From Zhengitettix transpicula (lineage: Eukaryota; Arthropoda; Insecta; Orthoptera; Tetrigidae): DNA of 64,000 nt. Positions 35,045 through 46,120 of the stretch are shown piece after piece; within the stretch, counting starts at the first letter, position 1; each line of letters begins with the position of its first letter. A program made the translations under genes and the position numbers. The notes below the pieces were generated by a model. That model was not told where the DNA came from, ran no database searches, and worked only from the letters and a program-made list of their open reading frames with translations. The stretch is from positions 14,564,501 through 14,628,500 of the forward strand of contig CM073596.1 of assembly GCA_037074705.1 (NCBI GenBank), in the 5' to 3' direction.

Positions 35045-35895
35045 CTGGTGAAATTTTTCGTCCCCATATAATTTAATTATTCGTCGTAATGCCTGAGGGT
35101 TTGTAGGGGAGAGCGATGCTATATACAAAAATAACACATGTGTGTTTCGAGTTTTCCGTAACGTGGACTTTCAATGTCGTGTCAGACAATGTTTAAAATT
35201 TTATTTCCCATTTTACCGCAAAAAAGATAAAAATTCTTTAACTGAATATTTGTTGCTCCTGGGAGCCTAAGTCTGGAAATACAGTGAAAATGAACCCAAA
35301 AAACGACTTGTAAAAGCAAAGTCACTGTTAACATTTAAACTATTATTTCTATTCGAAGATATGCGTGAATAATATCGTATTGATTAATCAAAAATGCGAG
35401 AAGGTGAAGTCTAGAAGCGAAATTATTCAAACAAAGGTAAATTAGCTTTAAGCCTGAAGATAAGTAATTGCGTCCGCAAGATGTTTGAAAATCGCACCTT
35501 AGAAATTTATGTACGTCTACATTTCATGTAACTACTTACTACAAGTATATCATCTAACTGAAATGTACAACACCTGTTCCAAAAATTATGGTTGTTTATT
35601 ATAACATTTTAAATTTTTCATAATACATTTCTGACCATTTTTTATTCATTTATTTAAAGAATTTAGGTAAATATAATTGTTTAAATAATTTTTAATTTTG
35701 ATATTTCGGCTTTTAATTGATTCTTAAAGTAAAAAATTAGAGATTAATCTTATCATTTTAAGAGAGTATGCTATTTACTCTATTTGAAATATCGAGTACC
35801 AGTTAAAACTTGTAATGTTCAGTTATTGTTGTATTAAAAATAAAGTTTTAATTCATATAATACTCTTAAAACTGTATAGTTATTTTTTTTACCAA
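35045..35895. other. No gene seen; one hammerhead-like relic
   Basis: AT-rich. At about 35454-35488 CTGAAGA is followed by TTGCGTCCGCAA (a 5-bp stem) and then GATGTTTG in place of GAAACGTT. This is the layout of a decayed Penelope-type hammerhead core. Confidence 0.4.
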
Positions 35896-36652
35896 CTAGC
35901 TGGATTGCCGGCGTTGCCCGGGTTGTCATATATCAATAACTCCTCGATTGGACTCGATTCTCGGTTGGTTTTGCGTTATTTTTTTTATATATATCCCTCC
36001 TCCACCCCCACCGCTAAGTGTGCTCCCATCCCATACCGAAATGGGTTGAAATTATACACAAACGTCATTAGAAATACTATCAATCTAATTAACCCTGAAA
36101 AATATGTATTCGATACAAATATAGACCGTGTTTTCATGTTTCAAAATTTCCACCCCAGACAACCCCCGCCCCTGGGGGTTAAAAGGCAAGTTGAATGTCA
36201 TAATTAATCTCAGCGACATCCATAACGCTGGATTTGACTGCAATCTCGGTTCTATTCGCGTTATTTTTTGGTACCACCCCTCCCCTAAGGGTGCTTCTTT
36301 CCCGTGCTGTAAAGGGTCTCAAAATTTTACACCGATATAACTTCGGTAGAAACACTATGACCCCTAAAAATATTTATCCGACTCAAATATCGGCCGTTTT
36401 AGCTTGTGTGAATATTTTAACCCCCGTTTCTAGACGTGTCTCACTCCGGCAGTGTTTGATTTCTGGTCAGAAAGAACACGTGTGCGAAATTTGGTGATTT
36501 TTTGCTCCATGGGTGTAGATTTGTATGCGGAACATACTTACATACATACAAACACTCATTGGATTAAGATTTGTATCATAATTTAGTCTGTGTTCATTCA
36601 CCAACCGTTACTTGACATCCTGCAACTTACATTTTTTATTCTTATATATATA
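35896..36652 (-). mobile_element. Diverged Helitron-like relative H4
   Basis: The left end is ACTAGCTGG...CCGGCGTTGCCCGGG. This is the reverse complement of the CTAGT-type 3' end of the other Helitron-like copies. Towards the right, CATACTTACATACATACAAA matches their GTATGTATGTATG 5' region, and the TATATATA near 36643-36652 may be the worn 5' end. The interior is not shared with H1-H3 and holds an imperfect internal duplication (GAAATACTATCAAT... and GAAACACTATGACC..., each followed by CCCTGAAAAATAT or CCCCTAAAAATAT). The right boundary is approximate. Confidence 0.5.
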
Positions 36653-37636
36653 ATTTTTGCCTTTTCAATCCCTAGAGAAAATATGTTATTCTTTTGTGAG
36701 AAATGTGAGAATTAAGCATTCTTATCGTTCACTTCTACGAGCAGCAGCAAATTGTATAAATTTCTTCGAATGTCAATCCGAAAAACCATATTAAATCATT
36801 CTTGTTGGTAATTAATTATTTTCATCAGTGACATGACAAATTAAATTAATGTGATACTGTCTCGTGATAAAATTACCATTTCAGACGTCATTTCAGACAG
36901 TCGGGGTCTGTAACAAGAAACGGTTGGAGTTAAGGGAGACGGCTTAAAAAATGAATCAAACGCCGGATGAGGGGAAAGGGAACATAAAGTATCTCCAATA
37001 AAGGAAATGGGTAGACCAAAATAATGAGATGTCTGAGGGAGTGGCCACTGAGGGAGCAGCTACTCCGCACACAGGGATAAAGAAGAGACAACAACAGAAA
37101 AAAAAATCTCAACGGCTCTGCAAAATTCCCGACGTACTCTCTAGCGACAGCTCTGTCTGACATTTTAATTTTATTTTGTGTAGTTTTACTGGAAGTTTTT
37201 AACCGCCGAATACTAAACGGTTCTCTGACTACATATGTTTTTAAATGGGCAACAATGTATCGTTGAAACAGAAACTTATTATTTTCTTATCAGTGAAGAA
37301 AAATAAAGAAATAACGAAACCAACGCCCAGAGTGCGGATTCAAACCCCCACAAGGTGATTAAATTTGGCAATGTTCACCTGAGAAACTGAGTTTTTATCA
37401 AGATTTAATCTGAGGCTGCATTATAAAATGACAATTTTTCAATTTACTTCAGTTAATTTTTTTTTAAATTTCATTAGATTATTTCGTTAGATATCAATTT
37501 ATCCATATATCATTTTTATCGAATTAGATTTTTTTAAAAATAATTTCATTAATGTCTCATATTTGTTCAATACTTCAGAATTGCACATGCGTCCTGTGTC
37601 TTTTATCATTACGAACACGTTATTAATATTATATGA
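36653..37636. other. No gene seen
   Basis: AT-rich. A weak B-box-like GGGGGTTTGAATCCG lies on the minus strand near 37332-37347 without a partner A box. The minus frame 36930-37163 was not recognised. Confidence 0.4.
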
Positions 37637-37639
37637 TTG

Positions 37640-37735
37640 CTTGAAAGCCCACTGAGGTCCTTGGTCTACCGGGATGACTGTCAGACCGTCATCTTACATG
37701 ACACATTCTAGAATCAGGAGTGACACGTGCATAAT
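37640..37735 (-). repeat. SINE body fragment
   Basis: The minus strand carries GTGTCATGTAAGATGAC, GTCTGACAG, CATC and GGTAGACCAAGGACC. It aligns with the tRNA-unrelated body of the SINE at 13622-13852. The tRNA head is missing or too decayed to see. Confidence 0.7.
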
Positions 37736-37782
37736 TTAATAAATCGGACTAAAACACTACAGTAAACGATATATATATATAT

Positions 37783-38981
37783 TGTGATAACCAAACGGGT
37801 GTCAAAATAAAAAAATTATATTTTAATAAACAAATAAATTTTATTTATCAAAACTTAGCAATCTATACAATTTAAAATTATAAAAAGGATCTCAATCTCT
37901 CATGGGTCTTTACTGGGTTTGATAACGGACAGAACATTTAACTTAATCAAAGAACCCAACATTTATCTTTAAATTAAAAAAGAAATATTTATTTGTCTAG
38001 ACATAGACGAAAATTATTGACAAACTTATTCTACCAGATTGATTTTAAATTTAAAGAGTTTATTTTATTAACACAAAAGAAAAGAACGATATCTGACTGT
38101 ATCTTTTAATTCCGTTAACACATATTAATACCATGAAATTTCAACTTACGATTACTCAGGAAAATTTGGCTCGTTCGTACACACACACTTTATATACTGG
38201 ACGTTTTAAACACTGACTGTAACACACACTGTTGGTTCAACAAAAGCTGGTTCTCCGTTCGTGAAGGACATCTCACTTGCTCGTGGTGAAAACTACTCGA
38301 CGCTGGATGCAGTGTCCTAGTCTCCTACCATCGAAGACAGTGGTCTAATTTTGATATTACAACAGATTAGACTTCAGCATACAAAAATGTTTATCGTTGA
38401 ATAATTTTACTATTTCTCTCGCAGGGTGCAAAATTTCTCGATTCTCGGTGCTCGCCGTACGCCTCCACAACTCTAACTCCAACACTCACCTAACTTTTTC
38501 AAAAGCCGCTCTCGCTTAAATATCACAGTCCCTTCCTTTTTCCTTTGTTCCAAAACTACGTCGCAACTGCCCGCTGACAGTTTCCTCCATTATCCCGAGA
38601 TTTACATTCTGCAGCTGCAGTTCCTTAGTTAGCAAATATCTAGCAACTCTGTCTTGTCCCAAAGCCGACAATCGAGACAAGTCTAATTTGTCTTTGAACC
38701 CTCAATTACTTTGGGCTTGTCTTCTCACCCCCGCACGCACGTGTGCTGTTCTAAATTCTCCAGACCGCCCAAACTGCATCCTCAATCCTAAGTAAACAAG
38801 TGAACTGTCCAGGCCATTAATCAGAAACAATGCCTGCCTTAACAGATTTATCTTGCGACAGGCCACCCGCATGTGCCTTGCCCTGACTCCTCAATACCGA
38901 TTCTATGTACAGAACATTATAACTTCCTCTGACGGCCAAGACCATGAATCTGAAACAATGCCTTTCCTGCAAGGCATTACA
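37783..38981 (+). mobile_element. T-family element T2, solo-LTR-like
   Basis: Inserted in a TA tract: ATATATAT then TTGTGATAACC on the left, and AAGGCATTACAA then TATATATA on the right. Internal landmarks shared with the element at 54095-55000 are TTTACTGGGTTTGATAACGG and CGATATCTGAC followed by ATCTTTTAATT. The GC-richer second half (38270-38950) has no long open frame. It contains two versions of an AGAAACAATGCCT / TGAAACAATGCCT phrase near the 3' end, suggesting an internal duplication. Confidence 0.7.
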
Positions 38982-38982
38982 A

Positions 38983-39302
38983 TATATATATATATATTTA
39001 GTTGCGAAGGCATTTAGAATTAGATTTATTATTCATTCCATTAGTCCTCGGTCGAGGAAATAGGATACGTCATAATATAAGATTACATGAAAATAAGAAA
39101 TTTCTACAATTACAAAGATTAAAAAACAAACGTTGTACATTACAAAAAAATTATTTAATTTAAAACTACGTTACATATATTAATATAACAGTAATTAATA
39201 ATTAAATGATAAGTATATTAATTCATCTTCAATGTAGATTCGACGGCGTTTCCAGCAGAAAATATAACATCGGTTTCCGCCGAAAATTAGTCGGCAGTTA
39301 AA
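38983..39302. other. No gene seen
   Basis: The right-hand TA tract of T2 (to about 38998), then AT-rich spacer without features. Confidence 0.5.
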
Positions 39303-39611
39303 TTATAGAAGATTATAATCGTAAAATAATAGCAGAAATTGATAGGATATGAGCATAGTTTTTTTTATTAAAGAGGGCGCACCCGATATGATTCGTACGG
39401 CCCTCTTTTGAAGTTTAAAAATTTGAAACGCGTGATGTGAACGACCCCAGTTTTCTATGACGTAAGACATGACAGAATAAAAATATGCATGATACACCAT
39501 TTTAGATGGAGATGTATCGCTTTCTCGAGCTAACACTCTTAATGTGAAGCAAATTTGGACAAGCCCAACCGTTTGGTGCGAGGAAAAATTCCGTATTAAA
39601 TATCCTGTCAA
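39303..39611 (-). pseudogene. LINE reverse transcriptase C-terminal fragment
   Basis: A 102-codon minus-strand frame. From residue 31 it reads CFTLRVLA, then KMVYHAYFYSVMSY, ENWGRS, and IFKLQKRAVRIISGAP. This is the well-conserved thumb and post-RT region of non-LTR retrotransposons of the Jockey/CR1 type (typically L-x-x-Y-x-A-x-x-H-S-x-L-x-Y-G-x-x-x-W-G, then I-F-x-L-Q-K-x-A-x-R). The Y-G before the W-G is Y-V here. The catalytic domain upstream is missing, and the frame decays after ISGAP, so it is a dead 5'-truncated scrap. Neighbouring sequence on the minus strand (39612 upward) does not continue the RT. Confidence 0.8.
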
Positions 39612-41689
39612 TATATTTAATTTAATTGATTATTGGGAACAATTTAATAAAAGACTGTATTGCAACATCAGCTTGTCGTCAGAATTGTATGAGCAGTCTG
39701 AGGAAACGTCCCGTGGTGGATGTGGCTTCTGGGGAAGCCAAATCCTTGCGCTTTGTGCGTCTCGTAAGGCGATTAAGATATCTCTTCAGCAGACTCCAAG
39801 GTTCGGGAGGGAGCTTGCTCCTGTAAGTCCCATGTGCATCTTAAAGATAGCTGCCTCTTTATCCACGCTAATACACAACGATGGTGTTCTCGTGTGCTCC
39901 AAAAGTTACTCCCTCTGAGATTAAAATAACGAGGTAGAATATCGATGTGTTGTGTCCAAAGAACGGAAACTAAATGGTTCGATCGAGGAGTATCGACGAT
40001 AACAGTGATAAGTCATTTTAAAATTACATTGTGGATAATACACCGGGCTTTGAAAAGAAACCGTGGTCATCACGTTACCGGTGGCTCCATCAACCATCCA
40101 AATCCAACCATTGAGATCTTCTAGAGCTTCACAAAACCGCTGATTGAAATTCCCAGTTGATATCTTCTTCCCCTTAAATCACTCCGGAATTATTCTAACT
40201 CTACCTAAATAAATTACCAACTGACCCTACATACTCCCTAAATATCCGTTCTTCCCATCAATCCCATAACCTCCTTAATGCATTTCATAATACGAAGTTT
40301 CCTCGATGATCAGATCGATCCCAAACATTCTGCCGGAAAACCTTCGTTAATATGTTGTCAACAAGTTAGTCGGTTTCTCTCCTCTCTAACTTGGAATGAC
40401 CCCAAGTTTACTCGTTAAATATTTGCAAATTGTAAATAATTTTATCATGTTAAATTATCACACATGTAAAGTCTCCAAACTAAGAGTGAATAATAATAAA
40501 AAAATCACATTAACGGACGTCGTAACCGGATCACCAGGAGAATTCTACTGTTTCCAATGTTGTTTCGTCTCTGGAGTGTGCGAAAACGCAGCACCCATTT
40601 TGCCGATATTTGTTTCAGACAATTTCTCAAGAAAATATGAATTTGATACGCCTGTCGATTCAGCACCACGTATCGTGTATATATAATTACTTACAATGGA
40701 CGACCCGAACGAATCTCAAGGATTTCTGACCGTTTTTAAGCTCGAGCACCTATTTTCAAACTATTTTACATAGATCAGTTAACGTATTTCAACTCTATTT
40801 TGATTTCTTTAATTGTTTTTTTAATGATGCTCTTTTCTATGATTTAAAACTATTTTCTTCGACTGATACTAAAAATAAATATGGCTGAAAATATGTCCGA
40901 AGATTATTTCAAGAGGGTACTCCACAGAAACAAACTTGTTTCTATTCTACCAGAGTCATCTTTCAGATTTTATAAGTACTTTCTAAGCTAACCTCCTGAT
41001 ATCTTTATTGGACTAAGTTGTATTTATCTCCGCAGGTTTTAGTCAATTATCTGATAATCCCTTTTATTATTTGTCAAGTTTCACTTTCACTCAAGGTTCA
41101 ACATTCGTTGCAAGTTCTGATAAGTTAATTTTCACTGCTCTGTCCTTTAGTGCAACGCTTTGATCTGCAAGCGTTAACAAACCCGCTCTATAATTTGAGA
41201 CCAATCTGCTCAGGCCTTGGGCGTTTTGAAACACGATCGGAAGAAGGAAAATTGCACTGTTGCATGGTCGGGGAAGCCTCATGCATATATGCAGCAAGGG
41301 TGACAGATTTGCATTATCGTCCCGGACAAATGTCTCCAAAGAAGTCGGAAATCTATTATTGCATTCACGAACTTCTCGCCCTTCTCTTGTGTTGTAGGAC
41401 AAAATATCTGGGGAGTTAAGTCCCTGCTCGGGGCGCTTAAATAACTGCCAATTAAGTTCGTGTACGTTCCACTGTGTACTCACGCTGAAAGAGCCCTACA
41501 AAGTAACAAAGTGAACAATCTTAACATTTATATGTCAAAGCCCATCTTTTATAATTGTTTATACAATAATGAAATATGACCAGAATAAATTTATTCAACG
41601 AATGAATTAATAGGAACATTAGAAAAGTTTAAAATTAAAATTCAGACCAAAATACAACGGTTAATGGGAACTCTTCAGTTGTTTGTACG
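39612..41689. other. No gene seen
   Basis: AT-rich to balanced sequence. Open frames at 39544-39918 and 40396-40686 (plus) and 41091-41483 (minus, 130 codons) show no domain I recognise. The last overlaps an 89-codon plus frame, so composition probably explains both. Confidence 0.4.
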
Positions 41690-42263
41690 ATGTATAATTT
41701 TGACTTTCAACACAACCTTATGGCTATTATAAATAGCAATAATAAGGTAATGATAAGATGGATACCAGCACGCAGAGGAATAGAGGGAAACGAAACGGTG
41801 GACAAAAGTGTTAAGATGGAGGCATCCCAACAGAAGAAAAAAAACAACAGTCACATATGCACTAAAAATGATGGCAGACTACTAGAGGAAAACTGGTACA
41901 AGTGCAGAAGAGGAAAGAATGAAGGGATTTTTCACACATAAGGAAGCTGACAACTTCAAGGAAATATCCTACGCTAGCAATCTGTCAGGGAGACAGCAGG
42001 TGGTTGTTGCTGGGCTAAGAACTATCCACTCTAACCTCACGCACTCGTATCTATTCTTTAGATCACCGCAATCTACATGTGACGTACGTCTGACTGCCTT
42101 GACGATCCAGCGTGTCCTCTACGACTGCCCAAATCACGACAGGACTAGAAGAGTCACAGAAATACACGAGAAGAGAGATATGTACCTCAGCAGTGGCAAT
42201 AAAGAACCTACTAAAGTTAAGCAAGGAAACCGGCATTCAAGATCTAATCTAAATAGACAATGA
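41690..42263 (+). pseudogene. LINE RNase H and C-terminal tail, frameshifted
   Basis: The first frame (41690-41941) ends an RNase H domain: IRWIPARRGIEGNETVDKSV matches the family pattern W-(I/V)-P-x-H-x-G-I-x-G-N-E-x-A-D, with the His lost (ARRG). The second frame (41919-42263, shifted) continues with GRQQVVVAGLRTIHSNLTHSY, the R-L-R-x-G-H-x-x-L-T-H-x-x-L stretch that follows RNase H in I-like non-LTR elements. Then CDVRLTALTIQRVLYDCPN follows, normally a CxxC...H...C zinc motif; here the second Cys and the His are both Arg. The frameshift plus loss of these residues mark a pseudogene. The 3' end lies near 42260-42310, without an obvious poly(A). Confidence 0.85.
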
Positions 42264-43805
42264 CTCAGAGACGAAGAATAAAATGTATAGGTAATATGAA
42301 TTAAATGTAATAATTTCATGTGGTAGGCATGGTAAGTCGCTAAACCAAAAACTTTATTAATAGGCTGGATTAGTAAATTACAGTCCGTTATTTAATCGAC
42401 TTTAACACGCATAATTTGTCATTTATCTGATTTGAACAGCTATTAACTTTGTAAAATTTTGGAGGAGTGCCTGTTATATGTAAGAACTTGCATGATCAGT
42501 TTCATCCCATCATCTATGCAGTTCAATTTTTATAATTACATCTATCTCTATTAAATATACAGGTGGTAACTATGACTAGCACTACAGACAGTTTGTTTAG
42601 GTCGAAATATGAATTATATTTTAATGAATATTCTGTTATTGTAATTGCGCTGCGTCACGATAGTACATTTACGTGATTAATTTCCGTGATGAAAGATCAG
42701 CCTGCTAATGCACGACGGTTATGTGATCACGTATAGTCAGTATTTCGACACACATGATTAACAAATCATCATATAAAATTCCATTAATGCCCTATAATAT
42801 ATGAAATATTCTTCTTGTGACCATTTAGACTTGGATAAATATTCCATAGTAACGCATTCATCATGTTGTTTTTCCACTGAGTTGATTCTTTTTTTTCTGG
42901 TGTTCCAGTTAGTCATATGGATATTTTTTTACACTATATATATTTATTTTCATAATTCCGAGTGTTCCTGCCGTTGGTGCTGTACATAACACGATTTCTC
43001 CGAGTAGTAATTATTCTCTGAATTTAATAGGCTTTAATTACCTAAAATGTCGAGAATGGTGTAATCAATGTATATTCAGAGACAGGTCGTTGGAGCTCTT
43101 AATAGACAATTATAAGTGTTTTAGTTGCTAATAGGTTGTTGACTCCATGGAAGTCGGGGTTGTTTGGAACTCTGCCATCTCACCTTGTGAACAGTTTTTT
43201 TTACCGCGAGAGGTGGAGATTATTTTCTAACTGTAATTACTTGCCTAAAATGTAATAAGGTCCGCAATTTATTCCTTTAGAGAGAAGAGTGCGAGGTCGT
43301 CCTATTGAATTTAGCGACGAATGAACCGCGTAACCTCTCTCGGCCTCAATAGAGGTAAATGGCGTCGCTGTCATTAATTCTCCTCGGGACCAGGTCTTCC
43401 TCGTTAAGGTCTCGTGCTTCCAAACCAGAAACACGGCCCCAGATACTTACATCATACTGAAAATGAAACATTTCCGAAACAAAATTCTTTGTGCTCAAAC
43501 TCACTTCGCTGCAGCTTGAGAGATTTTGGGACATGAATTATGCATGAAACACTGGTGGGGTTTTAGATGAAACATGAAAACAAATGGTTTATTTAGTTTA
43601 AATCACGGAACAAGTTTTTCAAAATATGTTCTCTTAGTAATGATCAGTCCGTTTAGTATGTTGTAATTATGCTGTGTTCTTAGTTATATTGCATATAAAA
43701 ATTTGTTCTTGGTTAGAAGATCATAGTTTTTAGTAACTATTTGTAATTTTATTTTTGTCGTATCTATTTTCCTCACCGAGAGTTAATGGAATTAATCAAA
43801 TATTT
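42264..43805. other. No gene seen
   Basis: AT-rich spacer. Short frames at 42801-42989 (plus) and 43237-43534 (minus) were not recognised. Confidence 0.45.
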
Positions 43806-43935
43806 TATATCTAAAATTTGACTTCTACACCTGAGTCAAGGAAACATGATTGCAGAAACGTAGTCTTAATTTTATTTATTCACTCGTAATCCTGGTCTAA
43901 TTTTCTCTATTTCATTATTTTATTGTTAAATTAAA
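43806..43935 (+). repeat. Diverged repeat with hammerhead-like core, copy 1
   Basis: ACTTCTACACCTGAG...GCAGAAACGTAGTC resembles a CTGANGA - stem II - GAAAC - ACGT hammerhead core as found in Penelope-like elements, although CTGAGTC departs from CTGANGA. It shares its flanks with the copy at 45246-45365 (ACTTC(T/A)ACACCTGAG, and CTAAT...GGTCTATTTT on the far side), so it is a dispersed repeat and not a chance motif. No protein-coding part is present. Confidence 0.5.
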
Positions 43936-43988
43936 AAAAAATACAGATGTAAATTGTAACGCGCGTATTTTATTTTAATTTTGCTTTA

Positions 43989-44210
43989 TCATCGGAAATA
44001 TTGTTTGCTGTAGTTTGGAGAATTCTTTTGTTTCCCAATTCGAGACGCCGACCTGCTGCGTCTCAGGTAGACGCGCGTGGCTATTTTAATACCAAAATAG
44101 CGTACAATCGGCCCATGGGAAAATCCCATGCGGCTAAGAACAACAAAAGCCCGTGACGCTAAGGGCGGGAAAACATCCACTTCCGGGGTAGGAGGATAGA
44201 TTTTAGAACA
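43989..44210. other. Unassigned, GC-richer flank of the minisatellite
   Basis: Open on the minus strand as part of a 148-codon frame (43989-44435) that owes its length to the 27-bp repeat. The non-repetitive part matches no family I know. Confidence 0.4.
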
Positions 44211-44391
44211 GTTGCAGTAAAGGCGTTGAGGAGGACAGTTGCAGTAAAGACGTTGGGCAGGAGAGTTGCAGTAAAGACGTTGAGGTGGACAGTTGCAGTA
44301 AAGACGTTGGGCAGGAGAGTTGAAGTAAAAACGTTGAGGTGGACAGTTGCAGTAAAGACGTTGGGCAGGAGAGTTGCAGTAAAGACGTATG
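44211..44391. repeat. 27-bp minisatellite
   Basis: Seven starts of GTTGCAGTAAAGACGTTG at 44211, 44238, 44265, 44292, 44319, 44346 and 44373, exactly 27 bp apart. Units alternate between GAGGTGGACA-type and GGCAGGAGA-type spacers, giving a 54-bp higher-order unit. Because 27 is divisible by 3, open frames run through it on both strands with a 9-residue repeat (for example VAVKTLRWT on the plus strand). There is no evidence that either is translated. Confidence 0.95.
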
Positions 44392-45245
44392 ATAGGATCC
44401 CGAAGTGTATGCTTATCCGAGTAGGGGAAAAGCATACAGTAAATACAACTGCCTATTAACTAGTTGTACGAGGTCATCCGCCGAATATTGGTGAAGAAGG
44501 ACCGAGACGCTCCATCCAGCTGCAGGATTCGGTAAAGGAAAATCCGGGATCTCCAACTACAACAGAACACAGGAATAGGCAGTACGTATTTGGTGCAGTC
44601 AGCTAGTCTCTGCTACGTAATCCACAGGTGCCGAGATCAGAGTTTTTCGTTCTTATTTTAATAAACTTATTACAAATTTTTTAACGTTCAAGAATTTTTT
44701 TTTGCTTTAATATCAAATACCCAGCCTAATTAAATAATTCATTACAAAATATATTTATAACAATTTGACGCCTCGACGTAACTTTTGTCACTTTAACTAT
44801 TTATGTTTTGAAACTGAAGTCTTTTCTAAAATTTATTTTACTCAATTCAAGCTATCAAACTTTCCAGCAAATGAGTTATAGCGAATATAATATTTTTTTA
44901 TATTTCCGCCTCATTTACAATCAAATTTCCGTTTTTAATTCGGAACATTAACCCAAATTTAATAACATATTAAAATTATACAGTCATTGACTTTAAATTT
45001 TAAAATTTTAGACATTATGAAATTTATTTATTAATTGACTAAGTAATTTATTATCCCATGAAAAGTTGCTTGGAATAAACCGTAATTTATAATAAATTTT
45101 ATTTCGTCAAATCCTTTTTCTCAAATTAAATGTTTTCCTGAAGGCTTCTAAAATTAAGAAGTTTGATTTTTTTTCTTTAATAGAATGTTTGCCAAGTTTC
45201 CTTAACAACTACGAAGATCAATTAAATTGTGCAACAAATGCTTTT
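44392..45245. other. No gene seen
   Basis: A GC-richer start, then strongly AT-rich. Nothing recognisable. Confidence 0.45.
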
Positions 45246-45365
45246 ACTAATTTTACTTCAACACCTGAGGAAAGCCATAATAATTGTATACAGCGTTGAG
45301 TCGTTTTTATTTTCTTCCGCCTAATCACGGTCTATTTTTGGTTGTTATACGAATTCAAATTGTTA
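45246..45365 (+). repeat. Diverged repeat with hammerhead-like core, copy 2
   Basis: Same family and orientation as 43806-43935. Here the first box is intact (CTGAGGA at 45265-45271) but the second has decayed to CAGCGTTGAGTCG. The two copies are about 1.4 kb apart and could be the pseudo-terminal repeats of a lost element. Confidence 0.45.
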
Positions 45366-45921
45366 AATTTGAAAACTATACTGAAGTATGTAGTTTCAGA
45401 ACAAATTAAGTGCTAATTAAAACAAGTAGGTTAATTGTAATCCCCTGCTTTTTCTCCTCATCTAGTGCTGTCTTATTTTTTCTATTTTTTTTCATTTCTC
45501 CATCATATTTCTTCCTACTTTCTCAAGCCCTTACAGTTTACTTGAATGTCGGACTGTCTCCATTTTTTTTACTTAATCTTCTTTACACCTTTATGGTGCA
45601 TTTAAGTGTATTTCCTTGTGAAGTATTGAACGTTACGGACTGTTTTAATCTAATTTAATGTATTCATGTGATATATTTTTAGATTAAGGTAGCAAGAGGT
45701 GAAGCACACTCTAGAAAAGTAAATGGGTACGAAGTTGGCGATTTCGTGTACAGGAGATATTTTCGTCCTCTTACTCATTTCCTGTCTCGAGGCTCGAAAT
45801 ATTATTTTTATCATTTACGTTACCTAAAAGTGGCTCCACTTACACTCCATTAATTGTAAATTGAAGTATGAAATTTTATTTTTATCCAAACCCCAATTCC
45901 TTTGAGAAATAAGGTAATTTA
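45366..45921. other. No gene seen
   Basis: AT-rich. The 82-codon frame at 45410-45658 is a low-complexity Phe/Leu/Ser string from T-rich DNA. Confidence 0.45.
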
Positions 45922-46120
45922 GCCGACCTCCTGTGGTGTAGGGGTCAGCGTGACTGCATCTCGGAGGTCCCGGGTTCGAATCCCGACGAGGGCCTGGATG
46001 TTTGTGTGCGTGAGAGAAAACTCCCGTCAAAGCAGGCCCCCGAAAAAGGGAAAAAAGAAGTTCCCATGATGAGTCGCTAATAACCGGAGCTGTTGATGCG
46101 ACTATAAATGAAAAGATAAT
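45922..46120 (+). repeat. tRNA-derived SINE, second family
   Basis: Head with A box (TGGTGTAGGGGTCAGC, about 45934-45949) and B box GGGTTCGAATCCC (45972-45984). Head sequence and spacing match the 13622 SINE (GCCG(A/G)CCT at the start). The body after the B box differs (GTGTGCGTGAGAGAAAACTCC, GAAGTTCCCATGATGAGTCG), so the two share a related tRNA-like head but not the body. It ends in AAATGAAAAGATAA without a clear tail. Confidence 0.8.

Noticed and set aside
43989..44435. 148-codon minus-strand frame with a Cys/Asn/Pro repeat
   Set aside because: Generated by the 27-bp minisatellite; the opposite strand is open too. No start context or conservation evidence.
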